Source: Zerene cesonia (Eukaryota > Arthropoda > Insecta > Lepidoptera > Pieridae). From it: 64,000 nucleotides of DNA. The number at the start of each line of letters is the position of its first letter. Within the stretch, counting starts at the first letter, position 1. This document shows, piece after piece, positions 11,573 to 25,637 of the stretch. The stretch is from contig NC_052129.1 of the NCBI RefSeq assembly GCF_012273895.1, positions 3,906,001-3,970,000 of the forward strand. The letters run 5' to 3'. Under the pieces are notes generated by a model that was given only the letters and a program-made list of their open reading frames with translations, had not been told where the DNA came from and did no database searches. The position numbers and the translations under genes were made by a program.

Positions 11573-14500
11573 ATGAATGAATTGGACAGTCTGCGCCAAG
11601 AGGCGGAAACCCTTAAAAATGCCATACGAGTAAGTGATTAATGTATAATTAAACCAAGTCTAATATCTATTTTACTAGCCTTATTTAAGAGCCGTCTTTG
11701 AATTAAGTTTAAGTGTCCATCCCGGACAAAAATGTGACACGTAATTTATATACCTATATTATGACTTTGGTTTGAGAAGAAATTACCTAAATATTTCCAT
11801 GTTTATACTAACCACATGTCATTCAAAACGAAACAGTGAGTCCAACACACATTGTTACGAGTGTTTTTAGAGAACAATATATTAATGAGGTTATTTGTCT
11901 GTGTTTACGTCTTTTTTAAGAGACAACCAGCAAAGAAGATTAAATATAATAAGTATATATATATATATCATACAATAATATTTTCCTTATAAAAACTGAC
12001 TGTTAATTAAATCATTTACGTAGTCGTAACAAGAAATTACGATAGTTCACTATAAGGAAACCTATTCAAATCCTCTGGGTTAATATAAGAGAAAGAAAAG
12101 ATTTTACCACCCCATAATATCTAACCAACCCTGCCTCCTCAGAAAATTAGGTTCCTATACGTATAAAATTTGACCTAGCAAGAGGGCCAGGGCCTCTCAA
12201 CATAATTGTATTATTATTAAGGTGAAATTTATTTTTATTATTTAAGAATATCTCGGGTGTGGTGATACGAAAGGATTAAATTAATTTGGAGTGCGTATGT
12301 TTGTACAGGATGCTCGCAAAGCGGCGTGCGACACGTCGCTCGCGCAGGCGACGGCGAACCTGGAGCCGATCGGGCGGATCCAGATGCGCACGCGCAGGAC
12401 GCTGCGCGGTCACCTCGCCAAGATCTATGCTATGCACTGGGGCAGTGATTCGAGGTGAGGCGTAGTAAATTTATGTATGAAAACATATAAATCTCGTCTT
12501 TCACACATCCACATCTGATTAAGCTGTCTGCCTGGAACACTGGTTGCCAGGAAGAGATCTCTGCTAAGTGATCAAACCGTCTAATAAATTGTATTTTCAG
12601 AATGTTTTCAATTGGTTCTCTCTTTGCACAATTTTCCAAAATAGTTAATAACAATAAAACACTTCAGGGTCGTTATGTTGTTTACAATGAAGTCTCGCTG
12701 TGCATAAAGTTGGATATTATGTACTAAGTACTTGTTACATTTATTCTGTATTACACGTACAAGCTTATATCACATACGTCATATAAAATTTATTAGATGC
12801 TCGTAAGAACACAAAATTATGTATTTAATGCATCAAATAAATAACCGGAAGGTTATATTCTAGTTGCGTAAATTTCTCAGAATAATAATTATTATTCACC
12901 ATTAGTGCGAAATGATAAACAATGGAACTACTTATTAGAGGATGACAGCCGTGTTACGGCAGTTTAAATTTTTGAGAATTTTGAATGAAAAGTATCTGAA
13001 AATTCTAGGACGGAGCAGGTTATTTTGCAACTGTACTTTCAGCTTAGACTAGAATGCACATGACGTCCGTCGGTGTTTAAGCCAACCAAAATTTGACTTT
13101 TGCGTGGTTTCAATGACAAAACTTTAAACAATTGTCACCCATCCATTTTGTGGACAAACGTTGCCTAACCTTGATGTTTTATATTATAGTTACTATAGCG
13201 GCAACTGAAATACATCATATCTAAATAAATCATTAGTCTATGTTATGTATACATGGTTCCTGAGATACAGCCCGTTGAAAGACTGACAGACGAACAGCAA
13301 AGCATTAATTTAGCAGTAATAGAGACCCTTTTGTTACGGAAACCTAAAAAATACTTGTATTCCATAGAGTGCAAGGAATAACTATATTTACATAATCAGT
13401 TTGCACTTTACAGTCTCCTACCGAATAATCGTTGCATTATATCGTAAAAACGGTGAATCAATACGTGGAAAAGCACATGCGAGTGATACTAAAAAAGACA
13501 TAATTTATGTATCATTCAGGTTTTTTCCAATAACCTCGTTATATTACTTATCAAAGTCGTTTATATTGCAAACTAATGTGAAACATAGACGCCACTCATG
13601 ACGGACCTATAAAAATCAATACGCCAAGCGTGTAAGTCGCATTCTATCGAGCCTAGAACGAACCCTATTAGAATATTATCTGCAAGCTTTTTAAGTTGAA
13701 TAACAACAGGAAATTGAAGTCGCCGATAGATTTACAACATTCATTGCTACGCTCGCCCATCTCTAATTCACTGAAACCTATTTTTAGGTCATGGAGTTTT
13801 TGTTTCATGGAATATCTAGTGCTAAAATCGCAAATGTTGTATTGTTTGAAACGTTTTATATTAATTTTCGCGGTCACTTTGAAGTTTATAAACGTTGCAT
13901 TTTGAATCACGATATCACACCTGCTACTGCTGTGATTGATTTTTCTTTGTTGTCCGTTCTAAGAAGAGTTTTTTATGTCTTTTATGTTTGGTGAATTGAT
14001 GGCCTGATTGGAAATTCGTATTGTATTTTCAGATACGTTGCAATTGTTGATGAAATGTGCTGGTCTCTCTCCATCAGCTCATTCAGAATTTTACTGTTCA
14101 ATTTTACTATGCATGGATAGTTTTTTTGATACTCTCTTCGTGAAATGGTGTAGTGGTTATAAAGAAAAGGACATTGGTTGTTTACGCGGTGATTAAAAAG
14201 TAAAAATCTCGGATTAATGGGAGAAAAAAGGCATATAATTGTTATATGTACACTCAAATTGTTACTACACACTGAAATGCATCAGCTCGATACTACAAAA
14301 GGTCACGCGACACTTAATTTAACCACCATGAACAATAAATACATACATGTAAAGTGCGGTTAGTTATTTAATGAAAGTGGGCTTAGTTGCACCATTTATA
14401 AGGAACAGATTTTAATCCGGAGGATGAAAACAGTCAGGAGCAAAGTAAGAAAATAATCGTTATAAAAATCCTTAATAATTTCGTGTTTACTCATACTTGA

Positions 14501-17500
14501 CCTATCTGGACATACGGGACGCTTGTCCAATTACATATCGACTCTAAAGTTATTCAAGATAAATATTGGCTTAAAAGTTTAGAATCCCTTTCGCCCTAAT
14601 AACATTTTTTAAGAGCCCTACTATGCCTTAACAAGGTTCTTAACCGCGAATCATTATCTAAATAATAAAGAGTTGTTTTGTGCAGAAATTAGACACAATT
14701 TAATTAGGCGGCAATACTACTTGAAATATATTTGGCTGTTTGTTACGACAGGGATGTAATAACGTTAATCCATTATGCTAATGTTATCAAATCGTTTTGT
14801 GCCGGAGGACACATTCCTTGGGGAAATACGTTTTCGTTGTGAAATTTGTTAAAGAGAACGTGTGTTTATTCCTTCCGAGTGTACTGTTTTTTGTTCAAGG
14901 ACCAATCTAATTATATGATCGAATTGTAGAGCAGTTCTTAGTTGATGTTTTCATTGCATTTGTATCTATAATATTTTATTAATTGTATGTAGTGTAGATT
15001 TTATAACTGCTATTATATTGTTGCAGTTTTGATGAGGGTAAGAAAGCTTGTGGCGGTAGTAATCACCAAAACTTTTTCCATTAAAGATAGTATCTTAATG
15101 CATCCATCTGCTTCGGTGGATGAGATCTATTTTCTTAGTGCATTCTCATGTTACCTTATTTTCAAATCTACCCCGACAAACATTATACATAGTCTCCGTA
15201 CAAACGAAATGATGAAATATCTGAACGTTTCCCTGGTTTCCCGTTTTATGTTATGGCGTGGCATAAAATCTATTTCGCTAAAATCTTAAAATAATTCATG
15301 ACTTACGGCACCGTTTCTGTGAACATGACGCTGTAATATTTGATTGCGTATTATATTATTATTGTTTTCGTTGAATGCTACGCCCGTATCAGCTGCTTTT
15401 GTTTCTCGAAGTTTATCTGCTTGCGTTACTAATTCTCGTTGTGTATTTTAATTAATATACCTATTTCAACCAATTATTATCGATGCCTCTGTGCTTGTTA
15501 GTGCAATTTTAAAACATGATAACGGTCACGATAAAAAAGTCCATTGGCACATTGGTTTGGTTTCAATTGATTAGATCTAGTATTTATGGTAGGTCATATA
15601 AATAGAAAATATCTTATTTTGATAATTTAAAATATCTGAGAGTTTAGTTGTTTAGTTGCCTTTAGTTTTTATTTTACATAAAACATATTGTCATTCATTC
15701 ATTCATTATTGTCACAGTACTAAAATGTATATTCGCCCACAGGAACCTAGTGTCGGCCAGCCAGGACGGCAAGCTGATCGTGTGGGACAGCCACACCACG
15801 AACAAGGTGCACGCGATACCGCTGCGCTCGTCGTGGGTGATGACGTGCGCGTACGCACCGTCCGGCTCGTACGTCGCGTGCGGCGGGTTGGATAACATCT
15901 GCTCGATCTATAGGTGAGTTTGTGGTGGTTAATGACGGTTCAAAGTGTGTATGAGTCATGATTTTAGTTATGTTTAGTTAAAAGGTAAGTAAAAAAGTAC
16001 ATCAAGACGTTATGCTGAAGTTTAGAGTCACAATGTTCATAGAGAATATTATTCAGTCTTATGTAAGAATATAAAAACTTAACACTATCTGGAGCTTAAC
16101 ATGCGTTTATTAGCTTCACCAATATGATTGTATTGACTCCGACTCCTTTAGACTTGTTTTTGACTTACATTAAACAAGCAGATTGAATTCAAACTTTTTC
16201 GATCGCCAGGATTATTAATTTCCCTATTTATACTCTTTATAAGAGGAAGTGTTGTGTTCTATGTGTTTTTTATTGTTGTTTTTTTCTTACTACTACTTTT
16301 GTTTTTAATTGTATATATATCCATTTAACTTTCAGCCTGAAGACGCGCGAGGGCAACGTGCGCGTGTCCCGCGAGCTGCCCGGCCACTCGGGTTACCTGT
16401 CCTGCTGCCGGTTCCTCGACGACAACCAGATACTCACCAGCTCTGGGGACATGACTTGGTCAGTAAGACAATGTCACCATAAGGTTTAACAGTTTGTTGT
16501 ACCGAACAATTGTACATTCATTTGTTAGTGTGTTTGTGTGATATGTTATGTGGATTATGTTTGTTTATCGTAATATAAATAATATTAACTATTTCATCTT
16601 TTAATTAGGAACAAACTGCATTTTTGCTATGATTAAAATCAGTCGAGTAGTTTAGTCTATCGCGAGCGCAGCTTGAAATGTAAATTTATACTTATATTAT
16701 CAAGCTGAAGAGTTTCTTTGCTTAAACATACTAATCTCAGGAACTACTGGGCAGATTTGAAAAATTCCATCAGTGTTAAGAAGGCTTTAGGCTATATAAC
16801 GTAAGGTACTACACAACTAGTGATATATCTAAAGATTGTGGTGTGTGTGTGTGCGTGTCCAGCGCCCTGTGGGACATCGAGACAGGCCAGCAGTGCGGGC
16901 AGTTCACGGGGCACACGGGCGACGTGATGTCGCTGTCGCTGGCGCCCGACCAGCGCACGTTCGTGTCGGGCGCGTGCGACGCGTCCGCCAAGCTGTGGGA
17001 CATCCGCGACTGCCAGTGCAAGCAGACCTTCCCGGGACACGAGAGCGACATCAACGCGGTCACCGTGAGTACACCGCGCGTGGGCGGACAGATTGATAGA
17101 TACATAAACAAAATTATACATGTCACTTGACTGATGCATACCGATGTTAAGTTAAGCTTATTGCAAAGTATGTATGTCATATACAAAAAGGTTGACAAAG
17201 CACTGGTAACACAATCATTTTCTAATGTTTATGATCGAGGCGATCGCTTAACATCAGGAGGCTCTAAAGGAGCTGGTCCTTGCTATAAAAAAGAAATTAT
17301 CACTAAACAACAACACTCGCTCCAGTTTTCTTGTGCGGCACCTAAATAAACTTGCAAATGTGCTTAGACTCTCACACACTGAACGGCTAGCCTTTTTATA
17401 CTAAGTTAGTTTGGCTCCTTTTTTTATATAATTTTTTCCTCTGTCTAAATAAATGTATTTTCTTGCTTTCGAATAATACACACGACGCGCCCCATTCCAG

Positions 17501-18456
17501 TTCTTCCCGTCCGGCTTCGCGTTCGCCACCGGCTCGGACGACGCGACGTGCCGCATGTTCGACATCCGCGCGGACCAGGAGCTCGCGATGTACTCGCACG
17601 ACAACATCATATGCGGCATCACGTCCGTCGCATTCTCCAAGTCGGGCCGGCTGCTGCTCGCCGGCTACGACGACTTCAACTGCAACGTGTGGGACTCGAT
17701 GAAGAGCGAGCGCGCCGGTCGGTGACGCCGTTTTGTGCTCTATTGCATGGCTGATAGCGATGGAATTGGGAGACGACGCAAGAGCGCTCTGATAGCTTAT
17801 GTGTTATTCTGATACATAAGTTAGAAACGGCCAAATGTCATCAATATCCGTCCAAAACTTTCCCACGTGTAATAAAATGGCTGCAAAGTTATATTCCTAT
17901 TATATTATCTTTTAATCCTTTTTTAGTTGGATACAAATATTATCTGTCTATGAAATAACACAATCTTATTGAAGATAAAATGGAGTGAAAATAGTTTTTT
18001 GTTCGTAGTTAATATAAATATAGGAATTAAAAAAATTTTCATATGGGTATTATGTTGGTTTAGCCAGTAAAATCTTAAATACAGAAGGTTGATTAGCTAT
18101 CAATAATTTAATAATATCAAATAAATAATATTTTGTATGTAGTGAAGCTACCTCATAGTTGCTGACAACTGACATGTTTGGTACAGTTTAAATAAAATTA
18201 TAATCCTAAACATATAAGTAGTACAACTATCTCTATTACTAAAATAACAGTCGTCTAAAATGACGAAATGAGTCATTTATGTCTATTTTTAGCTGTATAA
18301 GCTAAGCCCTTACCATATGAAATAAATATTAAAGGTTCAATTTTCTCAGGTATCCTCGCCGGCCACGACAACCGCGTGTCCTGTCTGGGCGTCACCGAGA
18401 ACGGCATGGCCGTCGCCACCGGATCCTGGGACTCATTCCTGCGCATCTGGAACTAA
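11573..18456 (+). CDS. Gbeta13F: G protein beta subunit, seven coding exons, complete (340 aa)
   Basis: This encodes the beta subunit of heterotrimeric G proteins. With a gamma subunit it forms the membrane-attached dimer that binds G-alpha and signals to effectors. Coding exons are 11573-11629, 12309-12454, 15743-15913, 16336-16458, 16863-17064, 17501-17717 and 18350-18456. They add to 1023 nt, giving 340 aa plus stop, exactly the usual length. All junctions are GT..AG and keep frame. The protein begins MNELDSLRQEAETLKNAIR, the N-terminal helix that pairs with gamma. From about residue 50 it forms seven WD40 repeats, visible as IVWDSH, ALWDIE, KLWDIR and NVWDSM blades, and it ends SWDSFLRIWN. 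From memory it is near-identical to Drosophila Gbeta13F and vertebrate GNB1 over most blocks. Exons 2-7 are very GC-rich with many GCG, CTG and GAC codons, unlike the AT-rich introns. Donors after exons 4 and 6 (GTCAGT, GTCGGT) are weak, but the protein fit fixes them. The 5' UTR probably starts in an upstream exon I cannot place. Confidence 0.97.
16100..16260 (+). repeat. Dispersed repeat (family 3) in G beta intron 3
   Basis: The order is GCGTTTATTAGCTTCACC, GACTCC, then AACAAGCAGATTGAATTCAAACTTT. The same order recurs at 26650-26728 and on the - strand at 45735-45865, with a shorter piece at 35775-35870. It is common in lepidopteran DNA as I recall. Confidence 0.55.
16540..16815 (+). repeat. 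Two SINE-like fragments filling G beta intron 4
   Basis: Bases 16540-16670 match the family 2 core (ATCGTAATATAAATAATATTAACTA and GTCGAGTAGTTTA). Bases 16690-16815 match the element at 54108-54275 (AAGCTGAAGAGTTT, CTAATCTCAGGA, GATTTGAAAAATT). They end under 50 bp from exon 5. Confidence 0.5.
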
Positions 18457-19749
18457 AACATCACCCATTTCGCAACCGAACACATCCCCCTCCCCCCAAA
18501 TATCCCCCAACCCCCACTTTGTTACACAACAGACGCACCCCGATACAGCGATGACGATTCTATTGATTTGGGCGCAAAATGCGATCGATTGTATCGCTTT
18601 GTTCGCGGTATTTACACGCTGGACAAATTGAGACGAATAATCGAATAGATGGAGTGTTACGATGTTTCAAGTGAAACATTACAACGTAATATTTTGATAA
18701 ATACGCGATGACGATAGAAGCGATCGCATTGTATTCCCATCACAATATCACCTATATATCTGTGAAATATGAATGTAACCGATCGACGAACGTAAAATGG
18801 CGCCATGCGTCTTCAAGATGGCGGTCGATTCGAAACGCCGACATGTTCCAGAACTCTCGATTCACACCACCATTGGGGGGTGCGTGACTTTCCCTATATG
18901 TTCTGTAAAAACGCCCTGTTACCAAATTTCGTGTAATTAAAAGACAGGGAATTATTAATTACGCACTTTCGCTTTATTTATTTTGTATACATAGATGATA
19001 ATCTCTTAACAAAATGAAAGCATTTAACTACTGGTGGGTAGTAATGAGTATGTCTGCACTGTTTACGATATATTTGTATGTAATGTAATATTATTATTGT
19101 TAGCGTAGCCTGTTGGAACCTGTCTGAAGACGGCGAACGCTGCTGTTTTATTTTTCTGTGACTCGGTGAGTTTTGTTAATCTATTTATAAATTTATATTG
19201 TCAATTTAAATTTTAGTTCGTGGGTTGAATTTCCATAGTTAAAATGCAATTGAAGTATTTATCACTTTGCTTAGTTGTAATTCACTTCTATTTAGAACAT
19301 TACAATCCTCAAAATTTGTTCTAAAAAATTAATAGTTGTTTTTAAACACTCTCTATGATAAAAATTTTAATCTATAAATAATTCCCTTTTCAGATAAATT
19401 TCAACGCACTACAGTATGTCTAAAAGTTACTTATAATTGAGAAAATCCTAAAGAACCAAATATTAATTATTAATGTAACAATGTGTAATTTATTGAATGA
19501 GATTTTTTTTTTGTTTTCGTCGCTATAACTGATGTAATGGTAATTTAAAATCTTGATGCTAATTTATGGTTTGTCGTGTAATTGTATTTCCTAGGTAAGT
19601 GGTCACGTGGTATCCTATACGATGCATGTTATAGATTGCGTTTGTTCGCACAAATGAGAAAGCTAACGTTGAAAGCACGGACAGACATTCAAGATACGGA
19701 CATACGGACGACTCGTGAACCAAGACTCGTTGTGTTTTATTGTAATAAA
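18457..19749 (+). other. Probable 3' UTR of the G beta gene
   Basis: Downstream of the TAA at 18454-18456 the sequence is unique-looking and has no long ORF. A variant poly(A) signal ATTAAA lies at 18936-18941 and a canonical AATAAA at 19744-19749. Either could end the transcript. The true end is inferred, not shown. Confidence 0.4.
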
Positions 19750-22040
19750 GCAGAATTTCCGTCCTTTTTCATTTGCACGAACAAACAGCTGTATCTAAAA
19801 TAGCGTAAAGTTGAGATTGTCATACAAGATCTCTATTGACGATAGTACATTTAACTTATTCTTTTTTTTTCTTGTTATAAACAATTTTAATTTATTGCAA
19901 CATGATAATTGACACATTTTATGTTCTGTTACCAAAATATATATTTGTATATTATTTATGACACGACCGAGTCGGCTTTAAAATATCACAATTATAAGCT
20001 TTTTATTGATTTAATGTTTAAGTCTCGTAAAACATGAATCATTGAATGAAAATATGATATGTACGCTTTACATTTTAATGTGCGATGTTTAAGATGTACC
20101 AATAGATCCAATAGGGTACACAATTGGTAAACGTATTTGCGGACAAGCCGATGAATTACATTCTTATTTGTAAAATTTTGTTCAAAAAAGAAAAACGTAT
20201 AAAATTCGATAAAATGCAGTATTTGAATGTTTTATACCGTGTCTCTGGTACATTTCACCGAAGTACTTATTATCACACAACATTATCGAATCGACACACA
20301 AGATCTATGTACAATCGTCAACATTTTTGTTCACACAACAGGACACTCAACATCGGTCGTCCTGCGTTCATTTTCCTAGATTAAGCTATTTTTAGGAAAT
20401 AAGGGTTTAAAATATTAAGGCATTTGTAACTTGAACATTCTGTGTTGCTATTTAATATGGAACAGATCACTCATGTTTTGTTGTGGTTTTCACAGTTTCG
20501 GTGAGTAATGTAACCTTTTTGTGGCAGTATTGATTTTTTTAATTAAGCACAAAGGTTTTATTATGACGGCTTCTTTTGTTTCGTCGATGGATGGTTGTCG
20601 CGCTATTGTTTTTTTTTTTTTTAACTTAAGCCTTTGTCTTAGATAGGTTACAATATAATATGTAGGTGTTTATATATAAGGCAGACGCGATAAGATGAAA
20701 ATTTATTCCTCAATGACTTTGAACTCTGTGTTTACTTGCTACCGATTTCTGCACAAAACCCGTTTTTTACATATAGTTTTAAATTCATGCTCAATAAATC
20801 ATTCGCACAAACGACGCGTAACGATGTGAACTGAACACACAAATTAGTTTTTTTTTAATGTTTTACAGTCGCAGATTTTGTAATATACGGGCATATCAAC
20901 ATACTTTCTGATATTTTAAAATTCCACGCACAATTCAGTTTTTGGGTTCACCCCCTCGTCATTGATCAAATATATCTTAACACACGCATCTATTTATCTT
21001 TGTAAGAGTGTTTCGCATTGTGAGTGTTGTATTATCTGTCCAATTAAATAACAACTGTCGAGATTATTGGCGGGAAATCGCAGTACCGCGGCGATATTGT
21101 CTCGTGCGTTGGACAGATAAAAAATTGGCAAATGGAATAAGCTATGGTCTGCTAGATGTACGCCTAGGATATAAGACTTTTTTAAAAATAAAAGTTGTTT
21201 TCTACTGTAACGGCTTCTTTTCAGATCGATGTACTATAACATACGGTTTTGCATTATTATGTATAATATATTATAATTAATATGATATGATATTTAAATG
21301 AATAGTTTGATGATGGCTCCTATTTGGTTTATATTTTCTATTCAGACCAATTTTTCTCACTTTTACATGGACTGCCATATATTAACCTGTAACTGTATAA
21401 CTTATTATAATCCTTACATAAATTCGAGGGAATAAAAGTTAATCATCATGAAATTATACGCTGACAGTTGGAAAGTTTTCAGTGAACAAATCGCTTTGAC
21501 AGCGCTCATACGACGGCGCAGTAGTCGGTGCATAACGTGGTGTAACAAACAACACACAAGTGTTCATTGAACATTTTTCGGTGTTCATTAGAAATAAGGT
21601 TTCAATGGTGTATATCCCCGTCGTAATGATTAGGAACTTGATACTATGATTGAATTGTAAAACAGTTTCCTTCGAAATACACTAAAAATAAAAGAATTTG
21701 TATAAGTTAACTTTTATTTGCTAGTCCACATCTTTGATATGTTTAAAAATAATTATTCTTAGTGGTGTAATACTAATTATAATGTATTGTGTAAAATATT
21801 TTTTTTAGTTATTATTATCAATAAATTAAAATTTGTTTATTTTACTGTATGTTTTATTTCAAACTCAACAAATTCACACCCCGAATCTTATTGTTTCTAG
21901 ATACTATCTACACGCGTTATTCGCTTTGACTCTTGATAATATTTGTTAGTTTCTAAACAGTTAATTGTAAAAAGTAGTGATTCTTACTAAATGTAAAGAA
22001 AAATAAAATTAATAACAAAATACGCTCTTAACTTATCCTA

Positions 22041-22240
22041 TCCTACTAATATTATAAATGCGAAAATTTGGAAGGATGTGTATGTTTGTCGCTCTTTCAC
22101 GTAAAAACTACTGAACCGATTGCAATGAAATTTGGTACGTAAATAGCTGGACAACTGGAATCACATATAGGCAACTTTTTATCCCGATATTCTTACGGGA
22201 TACGGACTTACGCGGATGAAACCGCAGGGCGCAGCTAGTT
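22041..22240 (-). repeat. SINE-like dispersed repeat (family 1)
   Basis: This is an almost complete - strand copy of the 650-855 repeat, from TCCTACTAATATTATAAATG to GGGCGCAGCTAGT. Confidence 0.75.
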
Positions 22241-23442
22241 ATTTATAATGTCAAGTTTTCGACTAGAAATATATCTGGTTCTTCTCTTTGTAAATGGCTA
22301 CACCCAACCGAATAAAGTAGGTTTATATTTTGTTTATACATATCTTATTATAAAGTTCACAAAAGCTATTTGTACCTTAGCACTATATGAGAGCTGTAAC
22401 AAGAACGAAGGCTATTAATGTTTTAGCGGACTGGATTAGAAAATTTCTCTCTTGTACATGACATGACTACAATAGGTACAACAGTCTTCTTTTAAAGCGA
22501 ATTAGGGTTGCCAAGGCCAAACATGTTGACATGTATGTAAAGTAAAGGAAAGTGGTACATATGCATGTATGATTCATTCGTCAATTGTAACCAGGCGAGT
22601 GTGTCATTTTGTACCCACTACACAGTATCTGTCACGTCTCCAAATATGCATGCTGTGCAGGAGCTGTGTTGGATACAATTTGTACAAAACTTCTTGACGC
22701 ATGGCAATATATTGGCATAATACTCAGTATTAGAAAGATAATAGGTTTTAGAACCGTGTAATATGTAAACTTACAGAACTGTCTTCCTGCAGTGGGAGCA
22801 AAATAGATTGATGATGAAGATATTTGTGATACTATATGCATTTGCTTGTAAATTTTTGCAATAGACATAACAGATCGAAAAAGGCGGGAAAAGTATAGAG
22901 ATATTAATTATCTTTGATAGAGAATGCCATCAAAATCTATGAACGTTGCAAATAAAAGTATCGTCCATTTTTGATTCCTTGACAATTCGAGTAAATTCTA
23001 TATTTCGCAAGATAGAAGTATGCTCATTGACCCTGAATTTTATTTGACTCGTTAACTGTGTTCATTAGACAATTTAAACAGGAATCTAGTTCAGCAATTT
23101 CGCAAAACATTAGAACATTAGAGCAAGCACGTTTATTATTATACGATGTTCGGGGATTGGTTTGTTTACACAGTGTAAACGATAGTTGGCTAACAACATT
23201 CAAATAATTGTTTCAATACATTTTTGGCATTGAGAAATTGATTCGTTAATATTATATCAATCGATTGCGATGATTTCAAATGTTACAATACTGAAGTTTT
23301 GCTTCGATGATCTTATGTCTGATACATATAATCTTAATTATAATTGTGTGCTTGCAATAGTACTAACTATACATTTAAATTTTTATATAACTAATATAAA
23401 AATTTAAATAATTCAATTTTAAATTTGTAAGAAACATCCATA

Positions 23443-23620
23443 CCTACTAATAATATTATAAATGCGAAAGAGTGTTTGTTTCTTTCTTCTAATAGTCACA
23501 ATAACGAAGTGTTTTAATGATATGATTTTTGGTGTTTGCAAGGCTAAAGCATAGCATATAGCCTTTAGCATATACCCTTTACCGCGATCACAGATAGTAA
23601 TCTGCGGTGAAACATCCTTT
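23443..23620 (-). repeat. SINE-like repeat with family 1 tail but a different head
   Basis: It shares TACTAATAATATTATAAATGCGAAAG with family 1, but the rest (to TCTGCGGTGAAAC) is unlike it. This suggests a separate element using the same 3' tail. Confidence 0.45.
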
Positions 23621-25551
23621 GACAATAATACCGAATTTGATTAGACTATAGAGGAACTATCTTCAATTTTAAATAATATGAACAGTAAATGAATTTAAGA
23701 AAATTGCGCTGTAATATGTGTATAGTATGTAGGATATATATTGTATACTACTTCTAAGAAATCTTCGATTTAACTAAGCCATATTGTACTTTCATAGTGA
23801 ACCACGTAGTTTAACCAACATTATTATGGATATCTCATAATGAACGATGTTAGTTTTATTTCAGCAAATCTGTAAATATGAATAGACGTTCGGTTAGCGA
23901 TGGCGAAACATCGAAACAGGCGGGCGGTGCCGCGAGACCAAATTAGACTCTGGCAACCAAACCGTGTTAGGGTGTCCGACATAGTCTTGCAGCTAGGATT
24001 ATAGCGCCTACTTTAAAAGTTACATATTCTCGAAGGAGAAGAAGCTAGGAATATTAAAAGGTTCTTTACTCACTTTTGCTATTCTCCTTGGTTTGTTATT
24101 GCTGTTTATATGACATGGGGCCATTGAAATATAAAGGCTTTTACACTTTTTCGTATATCAATGTATGGGTTAATAGAAGCGCGATTAACACAAACGAAAA
24201 TAGTGAGAACATTTTAAACTCATGTAGACTCTTTTTTATCGGCCTAGTCGAGTACAATAACTAGCACTAGAAATCTATTAAGTATATGAGTATTACCGTA
24301 TATATATCTCTTACAAATTCAATTTGGAATAGTCTGGAAAAACCAATAAACGATATCCACACTACACCATACGAAGCTTTTCTGCGCATTATGCAATGTG
24401 TTAAGACTTATTTTAGTTAGTCAGAAAACTTCTTGCGTGGTGCACACATCGGTGGCAATACAGTGTTGTTTGTTTGTCTTGTGTTGTGTTTCTTGAGTGT
24501 GTGGGCGTAATTTTTTTTCGAATTTTGTTTTTGACACATGTAATTGTAATCTGACGTAACGTGTGGGATATTTGGAATTACCAGAGACAATTTTTTTTAT
24601 TTCTGTGTAGTTATGAAAACCATTTTTGATTTAAACGTAAAAATAAATATATAATCAACTATTTTTGCTTAAATCTGTTTTCTATAAAATAGACTTTTTA
24701 CTTTCTACATATTATCACACCCGCATTATTTTTTTAACCTAAAAACGGGTACAATGATACAACGTTAAATGAATAAAAAGCATAATTTTATAATTTGAAA
24801 TTCATTTTCGTAAAAGTTATAACGAACGCATGTAGCTTTTTGTCGATGGATTTATGAGAAAACAAAGTATTGCGTTAAAAAAACTATGTATAGCTTTATC
24901 ACATAAGATTTTTAGAATAATAATACCTACTTCTAGTACTCTTTCGACACATAGATATACTAACATAATAACTATTCGGATTGATGATTCTTTGAATATT
25001 TTTTTCCATGTATCAATTAATTTACACGAATTTAATTAATATCGATATGTTGCTGATTCATACACACAGTACGAATATTATGACTTTGTTAAAATTAAAA
25101 AACAAACGAAGTCGACTACTCGTATAACGGTTTGATTCGAAATAATATTGTAGATACGTACATAAAACCGCCGTTACAGCGAATTTTGCCTTCGTAAACA
25201 GAACACGTGAAGTAATTTGCCTGGCAACGGTTTTAGAGCTATTTCTGTAAAAAATATTGTAAAACATACTGCACCTTATTGCTTTAGCCCAAGTGAATAA
25301 ATTCCTTTGCATAGTTTATGCTCTGAAATTTTAAGTAGTGTAAGTGATCTGAATTTTTAAGCCCCGATTTTTCTTAAGCATTCTTCCATTGGTATTTATC
25401 AATTTAAACTCTATTGTAATAAGTATACGGTGTAAATTAATAAAACAATCAATTTTTTGGCACAACTACACAGAAATAATTAGTCATGTCTTCTATGTGT
25501 CTCATATTGACGTCAGATTACACGGTAACATTGTAGTGACAACAGGCGAAT

Positions 25552-25556
25552 TCAGT
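25552..25556 (+). promoter_or_regulatory. Possible initiator (TCAGT) 82 bp before the start codon
   Basis: A TCAGT arthropod-type initiator lies in TTCAGTAAAG shortly before the first ATG of the unnamed gene. No TATA box is evident. This is a motif match only, and a TSS further upstream is equally possible. Confidence 0.2.
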
Positions 25557-25637
25557 AAAGTGTTTTTCGAATATTGGAATACCTTACACTAAAGTGTTGT
25601 ATTCGGTACATACTGTTGTGAACTTCGAACAGTAAAA

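Larger units (their letters stand above)
19750..25637. other. Intergenic region between G beta and the unnamed gene
   Basis: No gene is seen. It holds a family 1 repeat on the - strand at 22041-22240 and a related element at 23443-23620. Possible 5' non-coding exons of the next gene near 21500-21600 or 24420-24520 cannot be confirmed. Confidence 0.5.

Noticed and set aside
13401..14272. Cluster of 60-96-codon frames in G beta intron 2
   Set aside because: Frames on both strands overlap each other, with no codon bias or family match.
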